Numbered from the stretch's first letter, positions 12,099 to 24,322 are shown. The stretch: 64,000 nucleotides of DNA from Ramazzottius varieornatus (GCA_001949185.1 BDGG01000002.1:2556467-2620466), one strand, 5' to 3'. Program-made: numbers and translations. Notes: a model not told the origin generated them from the letters alone.

Positions 12099-12942
12099 AC
12101 GATGACAGATTCATTCGCGTCAGATCAACGGAAGTGCTGCTTTGAGTTCCGATGGAAACGTGCCTTACTTTCCAGTCATAACTTGTACTCAAGCCAAATC
12201 ACTTGCGTTCGCGTGACGTAAGAACAGCAGCCTATACCGGTCGTCACGTGATAAATTTCCAATTGTCCTGCCTCTATGATGGACCGTACAGCTGATCGAC
12301 TACGTTTTTGACTAGCTGTACGAAATCTTGTTTTGGCTTGAAGCAAAGCACGACTGGACGCCGCAGCGCCAGGCTCGATTTCACCGGCAGATACTGTCTG
12401 TCCAATAGACTGCATCTCATGCATTAAGAGAAGGCAATTGAACCACGTACAGGGAGATTTGCCACCCAAGACCTCCCACAGTCCCACTTCAAGTCGTGTT
12501 AGCTGTGCTGGAAGAAGACCATGAACCATGTCCTAATTCGACCTCTGACAGGCAGCCAGAAACTCAGAGCGACGAAAATTCCTTTGTGTCGGCCAAATTG
12601 GGAGGCTGCTCTGTCACATGTCAGTCGCTTCGACAAAAACTCAATCTCTATACGCGAAAGTCATCAGTAATTACCGTGCAATAATTCAGTCGAGAGCGCG
12701 AGTCATCCTACGTCATCTGCGCGCCTCAAAGCATCCCTGCTTTCGTCCCCTTTACTTCCACCGTGAGACACCAGAGTTTTCCCTTCAGCACGTAACCTCG
12801 CACACCGAAAAATTCGAGTAAATAATGCTTAGTGACTAGAATTTCCTTACTACATTGCTCATCAGGGACCAACTTTTTTCCGACAAGGAAGAAAAAAGAG
12901 CGCTTGATGGAAAGCATGCCTCTCTCTATTGCATTGCGTTAC

Positions 12943-12984
12943 GCGATGAGTGCTGTGTATCTTCTGAAACACAGCTCTCATCGC
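12943..12984. repeat. 16-bp stem hairpin downstream of the receptor gene
   Basis: GCGATGAGTGCTGTGT (12943-12958) pairs with ACACAGCTCTCATCGC (12969-12984) with one mismatch and a 10-base loop. It lies about 65 bp beyond the stop codon of the minus-strand receptor gene, so probably in its 3' UTR. A role in mRNA 3' end behaviour is possible but unproven. Confidence 0.5.
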
Positions 12985-13048
12985 AATACGAATAGCATGT
13001 CAAAACTTCGATAAGATACGATTTGTATTATGCTGCCTCGAATTTTAG

Positions 13049-15890
13049 TCACATCGAACTTCCTTGTGATGCTGATACAGCTCGCTGGGCCCGGTTCAGG
13101 CTCCTCACCGCTGACTTCCGCATTTCAACATAGCTCTTTTCCACCAGCCTCGTCGAAAATTCAGCCAGTTTGGGTTTGAGGTCCTCTGCAACGATAACCC
13201 ACCAGAACTGTCCATCCAAGTTCCGCCTGTAAATGGAGCCTCACTCAACGACTGCTACCAAAGAAAAGAAGCAATTCATTTGTACCTTTGTACAGAGACC
13301 AAGGAGCTCACCACCATTATCCCGAGGACCACGATGGCAACTCCAGTTCCAGCCGCAACAGTAGTCTGGTTCGTGTTACCTGTCAACAGAACTTCTGTAT
13401 AGAAACGTCCTCCGAGAACGAGAAAAGCTCGCGTACTTGAGGGCTAGCAAACAGGATCTTGTCCGTCATAACCGCATCGTGGTCGATTCGGCACAGGCCA
13501 TATCGGTCCCGGCCAGCGAACTGAATTGACTTCAGATATCATCATTGAATCGACCTCAATGTTCTGGAGCAACTGCACGAAAAAATAAGTTTGTCATAAC
13601 TAGGAGGAAGCTTTTAACTGTATAAGGAAAAACCTCGACCTACGGAGAGCCTTAATTCATACTGATCGTATTGCTGGATCACATAGTTCGAGCCCATTGG
13701 CGAACCGAACTGATCGAAGCCAAACTTTCCGGTTCTCAAGTGGAAAGTACGATTGTACAGCCTCCTGGCAATGTTGGCGCCATCCGCCAGTAGGTCCGAC
13801 TGGTTTGCTTGCAGGAACTCGCTCACCACCTACACAACTTAAAATTCCTGGTCGTCCAGAATAGAGATTGTTCTAAATTGTTTCAGGTCGTACTTGTGCA
13901 GTTATCATCAGCATAGGCCGCCGTTAGATGGAAGTTCTGCAAGATTAGTGGGTCATATCTGATTGATTATTTATCCAGGCGCCGGGACAAATGTGGACTT
14001 GTAATACCCTACCACAACGTCTGGACCGTATGTCGTGTTAAATTTGTCTCGTGATACGTTGCGCCATCCTTCTCTTAATATATACCGGTCAGTGCCCGGA
14101 AGTGGAAAATCATCCCCCGCATCTCTCTCAGCGATGATGACTGTTGAGTACGCGATCCGAGCCAGCTGTAAGACAGGCGAAACGCATGGCTTGGCGGAGA
14201 ACGGTTGTACGCCAATATGGTCACCCCAATCTGGGCGTTGGTATGGGTGGGGTTAACCAATCGAACGCTGAGGCAGCCACAGCCTGCTGATTTCTTGATT
14301 CCAATCAGCAGTTTGTTTACGTCATGCAGGGAATTAACGCCCAAGAACTCCGCCCAGTTTTGGCTGGCCATATTGGCGTACACTGTAACATGACACTTCA
14401 ACTATACCTCATCTTGAGTATCTCCGTACTTCCAAAAATAATTTCCAAATACCGGATGCCGTAGCATGATGTTAAGCAGATGAACCTTTGTGTAGTTCAA
14501 CAAAAAATACATCAATATATTATCAAATGAGTCTTCAGGACACACAGACCAATGTCAGCGTCGTGACTGCATGGCTCGCACAAACGGGCTATTGATTTAT
14601 GGTAGAAATCTTACGTGGTTGCCTTCGGTCATGTTTGCATCTTTTGCGGCAAGCTGGAAGCACAAAATGTTGGTATTGGTTCTGCACTTTCTAGATTCCC
14701 CATATCACCAACAACTGCAACTGAACCCACCATGCATTTTCTGAACGTTCCACCAAACACCCAATAAAGAATCACTGCAACGTCGGAGTAGAATTTACAA
14801 TAGCTTCCTTGCAAATCATGGCTCGCTTATCCCAACCTCTTGTCTGCCTGTTGAGTTCTTCCATGACGAAAGTGAAGTTGCTATCGGATGAGAACCCATC
14901 GACTTCCATCATCGTGATGTTGGTATGTAACGAAGAGCCCAAACCACCTCGTATAGCTTGACATATTGTACGTATGACCGGGTTACGCTTAACGTCGCAC
15001 ACTAGGCCAACGGTTGTCCACTTGAAGTGGCGCAGGAAGCCGGTGAACATCTTGACAAATCGAGCGATGCTGGACTTCCCTCCAGTACCGCTTTCCAGAC
15101 GGGTTGGCCATTTGATCTTGTTCTCAATGTCTGGAGCAAGCGATGAGCTATCAGAGATACTGCAGTAAGTACAGTATAATCCATGGACTAGCAGTCTTTG
15201 ACGAAAATAGAATTTGCCGTCGTTGAAGGATAACAAAGTACGGCTCACCTGATGATGAGTTTTCGAAGCCCAGTGGCCAAGTGAGAACTCGCGTGCCCAT
15301 CGCAGTCTACGCACAGATTCAACTCGGAGAGGATGAAGAAAACAGCGGTGGCCGAAACTAAATTTTCTTTTAGCAGTCAAATATTCAAAATATGACCTCG
15401 GCTTGGCAAGCCGAGCCGAATAGTTACGGTAATTTACTGTGCTACTCAGGTCGATCTGGCCACTCGGAACCGTCAGACATTGAAATTTCTGACTGCTAAA
15501 AAGAATTAAAATTGTTTGGGCCACCGCTGGAAGGGACAATGGTGTACCAAATGAAGTTCGTTCTCACGTACCCGCTTCGTTTGTAATGAAGACTGTAAGG
15601 CTGGCTTTTCTCCATTTCCACTCATTAGCGTAATAAAAACTTGCCAGGGTGTCGTCGCTAATTGACATAAGGTCTCCACACTGGACCCAGGCCGGATCGG
15701 TGATGACGTTCTGCGTGAAGCGCAGCTGAGGATAGAGCTTGCTGATATCCTCCAAGGCTGATTGGTAGGGCGGCTCAACCAAGAAGTAACTTCCCATTTC
15801 ACCGGCGTTGTATAAGATCATCGTTACGACTTCCACATAGAAAACGGGAGCACTTCGGGTGGAATTTCTGGCTGAATTTACGATATACAT
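13049..15890 (-). CDS. natriuretic-peptide-receptor-like membrane protein lacking kinase and cyclase domains
   Basis: Multi-exon gene read from about 15890 (5' end uncertain). The N-terminal ANF-receptor (periplasmic-binding-like) lobe opens with VVTMILYNAGEMGSYF (15.8 kb) and continues through WPTRLESGTGGKSSIAR and FLRHFKWTTVGLVCDVKRNP (15.1 kb), resembling the ligand domain of NPR and guanylyl-cyclase receptors. Further ectodomain exons lie at 14.3-14.0 and 13.83-13.6 kb (YNRTFHLRTGKFGFDQFG). One transmembrane helix, TGVAIVVLGIMVVSSL, is in the exon 13287-13379. The last exon, 13049-13226, begins RRNLDGQFWWVIVAEDLKP, similar to the juxtamembrane segment of receptor guanylyl cyclases, and stops 50-odd residues later, so no kinase-homology or cyclase domain follows. 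This is NPR-C-like in layout. Some internal exon edges and the signal peptide were not resolved. A decayed tandem copy lies just upstream. Confidence 0.65.
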
Positions 15891-16474
15891 TGCAGTAATG
15901 AGCCGCTACTTGCACCAAGACTTGATTGCAAAGGAGCCTCTCGAGAACACACTAATTCACTCCGCGATGACCATTCGTACGATATACGCAGCTCCGCAAT
16001 GAGAGAGTGAGCTCGGAAGCGTGAACATTCGAACATGGGAGGACGGTTCTACAGTGGAGGTGGCTGGTGAGATCATAAATGGTTTGTCTCAATTCAATAC
16101 CGGTCACCTCGACTCAAAATCATTTAGCTTTACTTTTTTGGGCACCCTTTAAATCCCTAAAACTTGTATGGGTACATGTGGGCTTGGGACGACTCTAAAA
16201 AACGAGCTTCGTGGCGCGCTCCTCGCAGCAGGAAGTAACTTTGGCTTCACCACTGCAGTCACACTGAACACTTTCCGCAATGTCATACGCGTGAAGGTCG
16301 GTGTGGCGATGCATCGTTAATTAGATTCACCGACTATTCAACGTACTCTGTGCTGGATGAAGACCAAAGAAGTGGGCAAATAAATTTTCGTTGTTCTACA
16401 CCATACATGCAGCTCATAGCACGTCAGTTTTCATCAAACCAGATATCTCCTTGTGCGCAGCTAACGACCAGCTA

Positions 16475-17200
16475 AGTTTTGAACGTTGGGATCCGTGTTT
16501 CCCTGTAGCTCTTCTCGACCATCTGCAGAGAAAAGTTGCTTGTCCCGAGTCTGATTTCTCTCCCGACACCAAACCACCAGACCTGCCCATTGAACTTCCG
16601 CCTGTAAGTCAAGTCACCATATAGGAAGTGTGGACAATAGCTGATGAAAAATGCGGTGCGATGGTGCCTTTTCATGCCCGAAGACTATTAAACAAACCAC
16701 GAACACTCCCAAAAACACGATGGCAACACCAGTTCCTGCCCCAACTACATTTTGCTGTGAGTTACCTGCACATGCGCCTACATGTAGAGATAATGTTTGT
16801 CTGTGCAGATAACATGCTTGAACCTACTTGTGCTAGCTGAAGCCCAGCAGGCACGATCGCATACATACCAAACCGTAGAGCAGGCGATTTGGTACATGCT
16901 ACACCGGGCCCTGCCATTGTACGCGAGCCGGATGACAGAAATTTGGAACGGAACGACAAGAATACTCTGTGGCAGCTGGAAGAAACGCTGATGGAACGGA
17001 AGGAAATCTCCCGCACTGCTAACCGATCGGAAAGCCAGAGCGGCTTACAGAGCGCCGTCCATCTTGATTGAATTGCTGAGATATATAGTCTGAGCCCACT
17101 ACCGATCAGAACTGGTCAAAAGCAGACCTCCCGAACATTGGCATATTTGAATTGCCGATACATGACGCTTTTCGCCACCGACTGATCGAATGTCTTGATG
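16475..17200 (-). pseudogene. decayed tandem copy of the natriuretic-receptor-like gene (3' part)
   Basis: Minus-strand segments match the preceding gene in the same order. FDQF-stop-SVVGSDYISQQF (17.1 kb) corresponds to FDQFGSPMGSNYVIQQY. GAGTGVAIVFLGVFVVCLIV (16.7 kb) corresponds to its membrane helix. RRKFNGQVWWFGVGREIRL and FSLQMVEKSYRETR (16.6-16.5 kb) correspond to its cytoplasmic start. An in-frame TGA at 17106-17108 replaces a glycine, the donor after the membrane helix reads GC and is out of phase with the next exon, and the tail ends early near 16476. The upstream ectodomain was not found. This looks like a tandem duplicate that has lost function. Confidence 0.7.
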
Positions 17201-17499
17201 AGCAGAGCTTAACCTTTTTTGACGCCACGTTGTAAGTCTAAATGGGATACATTCAATTCTCAGCGCGACAACCACGGAAAACGCTAAACGAGAGGACGAA
17301 AGCTCCACCGCCAACTTACCCCTGAACCAGGAGTGAACTCCGTTCGGTTCAGGGCTTGTTGAAATTATTATGTGGCAATGTCCTTTGCATGGCGAGCCAA
17401 CCAGCGTAGGTTTTCCGGACAACACAAAGGTACGCCAAAACGCAATCTGCACAGGCTTACGTGCCATATTAGAGGATACTCAAGAAGCTGTCTGGACGG

Positions 17500-18850
17500 G
17501 ACTGTTTCTGATCTGCGACACCGAATCTTCTTCTAGATCCGTCCGCGTAACGAATTCTGACTGTTCGGTCTTTGTCTCATTCGGCTGTCATCTTTTTAGC
17601 TTACAGAGAGACCAGACGAAAGCGCACGTGAGCGTAACACGCTTGGAAACCTGTTCGGACACAAAATCGATGTGATCATTGATTCACCATCGCAAAAGCA
17701 GTCGTATCTTCACGACCGCTGCTCTAGCGAACCTACAACCTGCAGTTTCATGTAACTTTTGAATGCTCTAGACATTAGCATCAGCCGTTGGAGCATTCTT
17801 TACCTGTACACTTCGGAGATATGGATGTCGGATCATCCTACAGTTACAGTATTCAGGTATTCGTTACATTGTTGACGACGATTGATCTAGATTATGTCGT
17901 CATTCATCTAGAAACACCGCCTGTTGCAGGAGTGTTGATGTTGCTTCCGCTTAAAATGCGGAAATCCTCGTTAGCTTCTGGTGATGACGTTCCCGCCAAA
18001 GCCAATCGTAAACCTAAGACCGATCTGCTTCGAGTGTAAAGCATCGAGCTGCGTTCCTTTGCATAATGCATACTGTTATACTTCATGAAGACATGAACTT
18101 CGCGAAGCACGTCATGATACGCTCGCAGCTGCAAGTATACACATTGACCTGGTTCACATGGAGCTTTGATTGTCATCAGGTGGCAGCACTAGGAGCATCC
18201 AGCAGCGGTACTTCGCCCGGGTACTTCACTGCTTTCACCGCCAGTAAAGGTCTGAGTGCTAAAAGGCTTAACGGTTTGGTCTGCAACAGGTAGTTTTCGT
18301 GCTTCGATAAGAACACTGGCCAAACGGATTGAGAGTCATAAGGTTTTGTTAGAGCAGAATTCTGCTAAAAGGTCAAATGCCTGAAGGGCATGTTGATCTA
18401 GGGCCGTTTTGTCAACAAAGGAGACCGAGCTTCCGCACACGAGCCTGGTCTAAATNNNNNNNNNNNNNNNNNNNNNNNNNNNNNNNNNNNNNNNNNNNNN
18501 NNNNNCACATTTAGGCCAGGCGCGTGTACCCAAAGGCACTTTGACCGTGCACCATGATGGGTCACATCGTCGACTGCGATGGAGATGCTGCTACTGCTGA
18601 GCTGCTCATCTTGGCATTAATCATTTTTGCGGATGACTTCTGACAGACGGTCGTCGGATGTCAAAACAACAGTATTCTTGCTTCGAACTTTGTCCCTAAT
18701 CATGTATTCAACTCGCCTTGGCTCACAAACTTCTCTTTTCTGTACCTGGTACGGTAATTTCCCAGCTTGCTCGCAATTTTTTTTCTTATTCCGGCGCCAT
18801 CAGGTCCGTTGGTAGTATTTCGTATTCAACGTTCATCCGTGCGTATTCAA
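17500..18850. other. intergenic with 50-N gap, no supported gene
   Basis: No convincing gene. The stretch includes a 50-N assembly gap at 18456-18505, flanked by a short inverted repeat (GAGCCTGGTCTAAAT left, ATTTAGGCCAGGCGC right). Confidence 0.5.
18456..18505. other. assembly gap, 50 Ns, between inverted arms
   Basis: Flanked by complementary GAGCCTGGTCTAAAT and ATTTAGGCCAGGCGC-type sequence. Confidence 1.
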
Positions 18851-18851
18851 C

Positions 18852-21593
18852 ATGGCTCGTGCCCTGATCATGATCCTGATCGTTCTCCTTGGAATAACCG
18901 GCATCGTCAGTGGCGCTGGTTACAGCAGCACTGGTAGCAGCGGTAGCGGTGGCAGTTGCTCAACAAGAAAATATCGCGCGGAAGGCATTGTTGTGGGTAC
19001 CGCCGCTTTACTTGACCAACCGAGCTCACTTTCGAACTGCCATTTTTATAAGGGATCGGTTGTTGAGTTTGCCGCCTCATAATTCAGTTGCTGGGTAAGT
19101 TACCCATTTCCGCCTGTTTGTCTGACTGATTCAAAATGCTCTCGCATGACCCGCTGGACAAACAACTGGCTGCCGACGGTACCATTTACATTCGAAATGA
19201 CCAGAAGATCCGAAAATGCTTAAAACAAAAAGCGTCCGGATCCCATGTTAAATATTTGAACCCTAAACCAACTGACCGATCAAGCGATACAAGCCATACT
19301 GGTGGCTAACTCAACAACACTTCCTTGTACTTTTGCCTTTCTCATCTAGGATGATCCGTACCTGACTGAGGCCGACGCTAATGGGAGGGTTCAGTGGGTT
19401 CATCATCGACGTACTGGAAGCCATGAAGAGCGCGTCGGGAGGGTGGTTTGACTACAGACTGACGCAGCATCCGGAAAACTCTTACGGTAATTCCGTCAAT
19501 GGAACCAATTCCGGACTTATCGCGGACCTCGTTAACACCTTGAACACGGGGCGGGAAACTCACTTTCCCGGCGCACACTCATTTGTGCGCAGCGAGTTTC
19601 CAGTTTATCTTTTGCTCCCCGGTTTTTTCCTTTTGCCCGAACAACTAACCCTTCTTGAAACTAAAACTAGCGGCTACTGGACACTTGCTCTGCAAACCTG
19701 GGAGGAGTTTTTTTCCTTTCTTAACGGGATTTCGGCGTAGCCAGCAAATTACTTTCCAGCCAGGCTCTCAGTTAGTCCAGTGTCACCAAAATAGTTGTTG
19801 CGCGAGCGCAAACATTTTAGTATCGTGCGGCAGTTTCAGATTATTGGAAAGATCTGCCCAGTGGTCATTGAAAAAACCTTGAAGCCTGGCCTTTTGAGTT
19901 GGCAGGTGGCGCACTCTGCATCATATTCCAAAATTTTGGCCAATCGATGAGGTAGTGATTGGTCTAATTTGGTACCGCCCTCAAGTTTTAACCAGTTAAT
20001 ACAAGGCGAAAGTTACTTTCCCGCATCGTATTCTGAAAGTACGAAATCGCGCAGTGCTCAAGGTGTTAACAACGTGAGCTGAGTACACGCATGATGGGAA
20101 ATTATAGGACAGGCGGAAACGACAGCATAATGGAGATTTGACCATGGAAAAAGAGTCGAAAAGCGCATTACTGTGAATCAGTCGCGTCCGTACGTGCTTC
20201 CGTACCGTGTACCGGAAAGGTCTGTCCCAGAATTTGCCATCGTGAGTTGAGTAGTGTATTGTTTCCTCAGATTCGCCTCCCTTTCCAAAAGTGACCCAGT
20301 TGGAGAAAAAAAGCAGGGTGGCTACATAACTACGAGGACATAAATCGGGCATAGCGATTTTCGCACCATAATTCGAGCAACGCTAAAAGTTTAAGCTTTA
20401 TTCTTAGCTCTTCATCGAATTCTTATCGTACGCCTGTCGATACAACTTCAGGCTTTTTACATTGGGCAGACCCGTCTCTCCCTCACGACTGCTCTGACTT
20501 CTAACGATTCTTCTGACCTACAGCATTTCATCGTTCCCAAACCTGTTTGGACCTTGAGGAGAGAGATTGACTTACCTCTGGAAACAGTAAGCACGTGATC
20601 AGCTATACAGCAGGAGCTCAGAAAAATTATGCTTGAATTATGATGCGAAAATCGCTGTGCCCGATCTACGTTCTCTACCTCGTGAGGCTTTTTCTATTTC
20701 ACCATGATAGAGTAGACTCCTGGCCAGGCGCGTCCCACAGGCAAATTTTCACGACGAAACTTTGCCAAATGAAAAGTATTCCAACTTTGGACTTGACGAC
20801 TCGAGTCGTGAGGTCGGGCTAGAAGTTCGAATACTTTTTCATTGGGCAACTTTTTGCCGTAAGAATACAGTACATTCCCTAAGTCACCCGGGCGGGTTCT
20901 GCTGTACCGCCGAAAGTTTGGTTTACTCATTGGATGTTCTTCTTCCTGTTTTAGAAGACTGACATCACTGCAGCAGAGTTGACTGTCAAAAAGTCTCGCC
21001 AAGCGGTCATCGACTTTCTGCAGCCGTTTCTGCGTAGCGGTATTCGGATTGCCGTCAATAATGCCAACGGGGTTCTCGGAACTTACCCTACGTTCGATGT
21101 CACCAACTTTCCCAGCATTACCGGCTTCCTCTCGGTATCATCATCTTTCCCGCTTACGGTAACCGTCTCACCAGGGCTCACTCATTTGATGTGCACTTTC
21201 AGAGCAGCAAGGATCCTGTGTATAAAGCTGCTTTCGAGAGCGCGAAATCGGCAAACCGTCTGGTGACCGATGAAGCCGGGATAGCCGCCCTTCTTGCAAG
21301 CAGTTCACCGGCAGCACTTATACGCCCACTTTGGCCCGACTGGTTGACCAGAACCCTGGTAGAATCAGCCTGACAAGTACCATTTATACAGCTGCCTTTT
21401 TCGCCTTTGGAATCCAGCAAAGCAAGTCTGTACTTTTGAATATTTAGGTCAGAAGTGCGACAAAATGGCTGACAGGTTTTTTCTCCCCGTAGATCAAAAC
21501 GACATCCGGCTGTGTTTGAACTCATTGCTCCTGACCACCCAAGAAAGCGGCGAACTACAAGAGCTGTTGAACAAATACAGTTTGAACTCATAG
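18852..21593 (+). pseudogene. iGluR-type ligand-binding domain without ion channel, frame-disrupted
   Basis: The first exon encodes a signal-peptide-like start, MARALIMILIVLLGITGIVSG. The S1 half follows: GFIIDVLEAMKSASGGWFDY (19.4 kb), then TDITAAELTVKKSRQAVIDF and LQPFLRSGIRIAV (exon 20955-21134), the hallmark of glutamate-receptor S1. The chain then passes directly, within one exon, into S2-like sequence, continues in the exon from 21203 (SSKDPVYKAAF), and ends with FFLPVDQNDIRLCLNSLL and GELQELLNKY, stop at 21591-21593. No M1-M3 pore or M4 helix is present. The frame shifts by one base near 19380 (DANG to GGFSG) and again near 21305-21315 (ALLASSSP to STYTPTLARLVD); no good donor ends exon 1. 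Either a recently broken gene for a secreted binding protein, or a gene with sequence errors. Confidence 0.6.
20074..20262 (+). mobile_element. Tc1/mariner-like MITE copy, degraded
   Basis: Shares ATTATAGGACAGGCGGAAAC and CATTACTGTGAATCAGTCGC-type cores with the 11.8-kb copy in the same orientation, with a GAGTACACGC left end. The right end is eroded. It sits in an intron of the iGluR-like locus. Confidence 0.65.
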
Positions 21594-21875
21594 TTTCTGA
21601 AATCTCGTGTCTTGTATCATCATGACTTAGTAGGGTAGACCGCCCGTAAAAGCGCAAATCGACGTCCGAAGTCAGAGTTCCCGTGGTGGCGCCACCTGCC
21701 CGTTGTGAGTTCGAATGACAAGGCGCCAGACAGAAAGCGGCTTCTGTTGAGCCAAAACCTTCGTGGAATTGCCGTATGCCACTTTCGACGTACAGAAGTT
21801 CAGCTTACAGTATAGGCGACCTTAGTACAGCAATACAAAAGCTCTAGAACCCCGGTTGCATCGATTGTAGCCGTA

Positions 21876-22595
21876 TCAGTCTGTCAAACTAGTGTTGTAC
21901 GACGGCGTACGTTTCTGTGCTGACAAGCACAGCACGCAGATAGCGTTGCCAACATTTAGGCAAGTTGCACTGAGAGAAGATGTCGGAAGAGCTTGCCAGA
22001 GTGCTGTGTGAGTCAGCACATTGCGGCAGTATGGAAAGCTCTTCCGGGCACCAGTCCAAACACTGCGAGCATGTATCAGTCAGAGCGATCAAACGATCAC
22101 ATACGAAGCCTTGTACGTCACCCAACACAGGCAGCAAGGGTGCTGGAACCTTACGTTGTACATGGCGAATTAAGCACGCAGCCTAAAAGATCGGCCTATA
22201 GCTTACAGTGCTTAACTTGACGGGCCTACCGTACAGCCGACCCGTGTACAGCATCGCTTGGGCTTTTGCCTTCCGTATAGCCGGTTTCATTAGGCTGACT
22301 TTCTGACTGGCTGTTCAGAACGTGACGTATCAGCACGCCTGACGCCTGTGTAGGGTGATGTACAAGGCCTCGTATGTGATCGTTTGATCGCTCTGACTGG
22401 TACATGCTCGCAGTGTTTGGACTGGTGCCCGGAAGAGCTTTCCATACTGCCGCAATGTGCTGACTCACACAGCACTCTGGCAAGCTCTTCCGGGATCATC
22501 TCTTCGTGCCACTTGCCTAAGTTGTTGGCAACGTTGTCTGTGCACTGTGCTTGCTGGACAGAAACGTACGCCGTCGTACAACACTCGTTTGATAC
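21876..22595. mobile_element. large foldback element (near-complete palindrome of about 0.7 kb)
   Basis: The left arm from about 21876 is the reverse complement of the right arm ending about 22595, with similarity continuing almost to a centre near 22240. The outer ends, GTTGTACGACGGCGTACGTT and its complement, are almost identical. Long blocks such as GCCAGAGTGCTGTGTGAGTC reappear inverted near 22460. Six-frame open frames of 68-111 residues inside are mirrored products of the arms and are not genes. No clear target duplication, though CCGTA occurs beside both ends. Confidence 0.8.
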
Positions 22596-22599
22596 TGAC

Positions 22600-23762
22600 C
22601 CCGTACATGCAATCGCGGCGGGCACGGCGGCGTTTTGAATTATTAAAAGTGGCTATAGCCTTCTGGGGCTCGATTACGTGTTTTCTGGCCGTATGAAGCC
22701 AGTGCTATACGATGGCGTAGGTTATGTGCACGCCAAAAATAACTTCAGAAAATGGGCGTTGGATTATACCAGGTGAATTTGGCCAATCCAGTTTGGAAGT
22801 CTGACTGATGGAAATCATGATTGGTTGCTTGTGTATAAGACGCCCCGTCGATTTTCGGAAGTTAAATTTGTCGTACACATCACTGGCGAACTAAAAACGC
22901 ACAGCTTTCTCGCTACTGGGGGAATACCTGCAGGAGCTCGCCATGTAGCCGTGAAACTCTGAGACTCAACGCTTTAGCGGAGCTTGGCGAAGCCTTCCAC
23001 GGGCCACTGTAGCTGTGGCGAAAGATGATTCTTGCCGCGGCGAAGAACGGTAAAAATTCTTATTTCCGCTTCGCCGAGCCCTCTCTAGGTAGACGCCTGC
23101 GAAAACCGTACGTTCAAAACCACAAGTCGAAGAGCCCATGCCCAAAAGCTTGCCTTTAGTAACTGGGCACACCCCGTTGTACATCCTGTATCCGAGTCAC
23201 GCCATAAGTATTAAGTTTGTCATGGTGAATCCTTGTTGACCAGATGAATGTACCGCAATCAGTTTTCTCAAGTACCTGACAGAAAACCAACGGTCTGGAA
23301 CCTTAACTGTAAGCGAGAAAAGCAGAAGACTTTGTTTATTCAATACGGTGAAAGCAAGTGAAAGTGTTTGCAAAGTGCCGTAACCGCCGAGTACACAAAG
23401 CATCATTGTGGATCGTAAACGCAAAGCGGCCACTATGCAAATCAGGACATGATTCATTCCAAATCCGGTTAGCTTAAAGACGTGAAAAAAGTGTAGGTAA
23501 TAAAATGTGTGCGATAGCGATGCTTGTTGCTCGTTCAACAGCCAAACGTTCTTCGACTTAGGACAAGCTCCAGGCCTTATTTGATACCCATCGCACCGTC
23601 TGCACTTGATTCCAACAGCTGCTTGGCCGGAAATCGTTCTCGTGGTTTTGTCTTGAAGTTTTTCCAAATTTACGTTTGTAATTAAAAATCGGCTGTTCCG
23701 AACATCATCCGACTACGGAAACCGATACTTATACATCCCCCCTTACTGGACCGACTTTCAAA
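22600..23762. other. intergenic, no supported gene
   Basis: Several open frames occur on the minus strand (one of 156 residues at 23197-23667), but none has a recognisable domain or a coding-like composition, and the plus strand shows no splice-consistent exons. Confidence 0.4.
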
Positions 23763-24322
23763 ATGAGCACCGTCGTACGAGATGCTGACAACGGTAATTC
23801 TTTCGGGAAGTCTCAGTACAAAACTCCAATGTTCTTTTTATTTTTTCATATTGATGCTTTCGGTTTTTGCCATTGGATGCGGATGATTCCTGTGGAAACT
23901 TGCTCTTCGATGACAGTACCTGTAGTGTTTTTTGAAATTGAAGTTGTTTTCATCAATTCATTTTAGGTGAGCAGCAACAGTCATCGTCTGAGCCTGACTT
24001 GTCAGATCCAACGACAGTGGTAACCGAAGATGGCGTCACTAGCAATGACAACCAACTGGCAGACCACCTCAGCAGTCAAGCACACCATTCTCAGGCAACC
24101 GGTAATTTTCGCGAGCTTGAGATAAACCGCTTAGTTCCAGTTTACTTATTGTACTGTATGGTGGATCTATTGTGCTTCACTTACAATAAGATGTTTGCAG
24201 AACCATCCCAGGAAACTACGGAAATGGTTAACCATGACGAAGTGAAGACCTTCATGCCTCAGAAACAACTGAAGAGCGGACTGTACACTAAGAACTACCA
24301 CAGCGACTATAACGATTACTAA
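23763..24322 (+). CDS. small acidic hydrophilic protein, unknown
   Basis: Three exons (23763-23793, 23967-24101, 24201-24322) join in phase with canonical GT-AG ends to give 95 residues. The start MSTVVRDADNG leads into a Ser/Asp/Gln/His-rich stretch (EQQQSSSEPDLSDPTTVV) and a tyrosine-rich end, YHSDYNDY. There is no signal peptide, membrane helix or cysteine, so it is probably intrinsically disordered. It could instead be the 3' end of a longer gene whose upstream exons I did not recognise. I do not recognise a family. Confidence 0.5.

Noticed and set aside
22226-22625. Overlapping 85- and 111-residue frames with repeated peptide segments
   Set aside because: They are mirror products of the two arms of the foldback element and share the same peptides on opposite strands.
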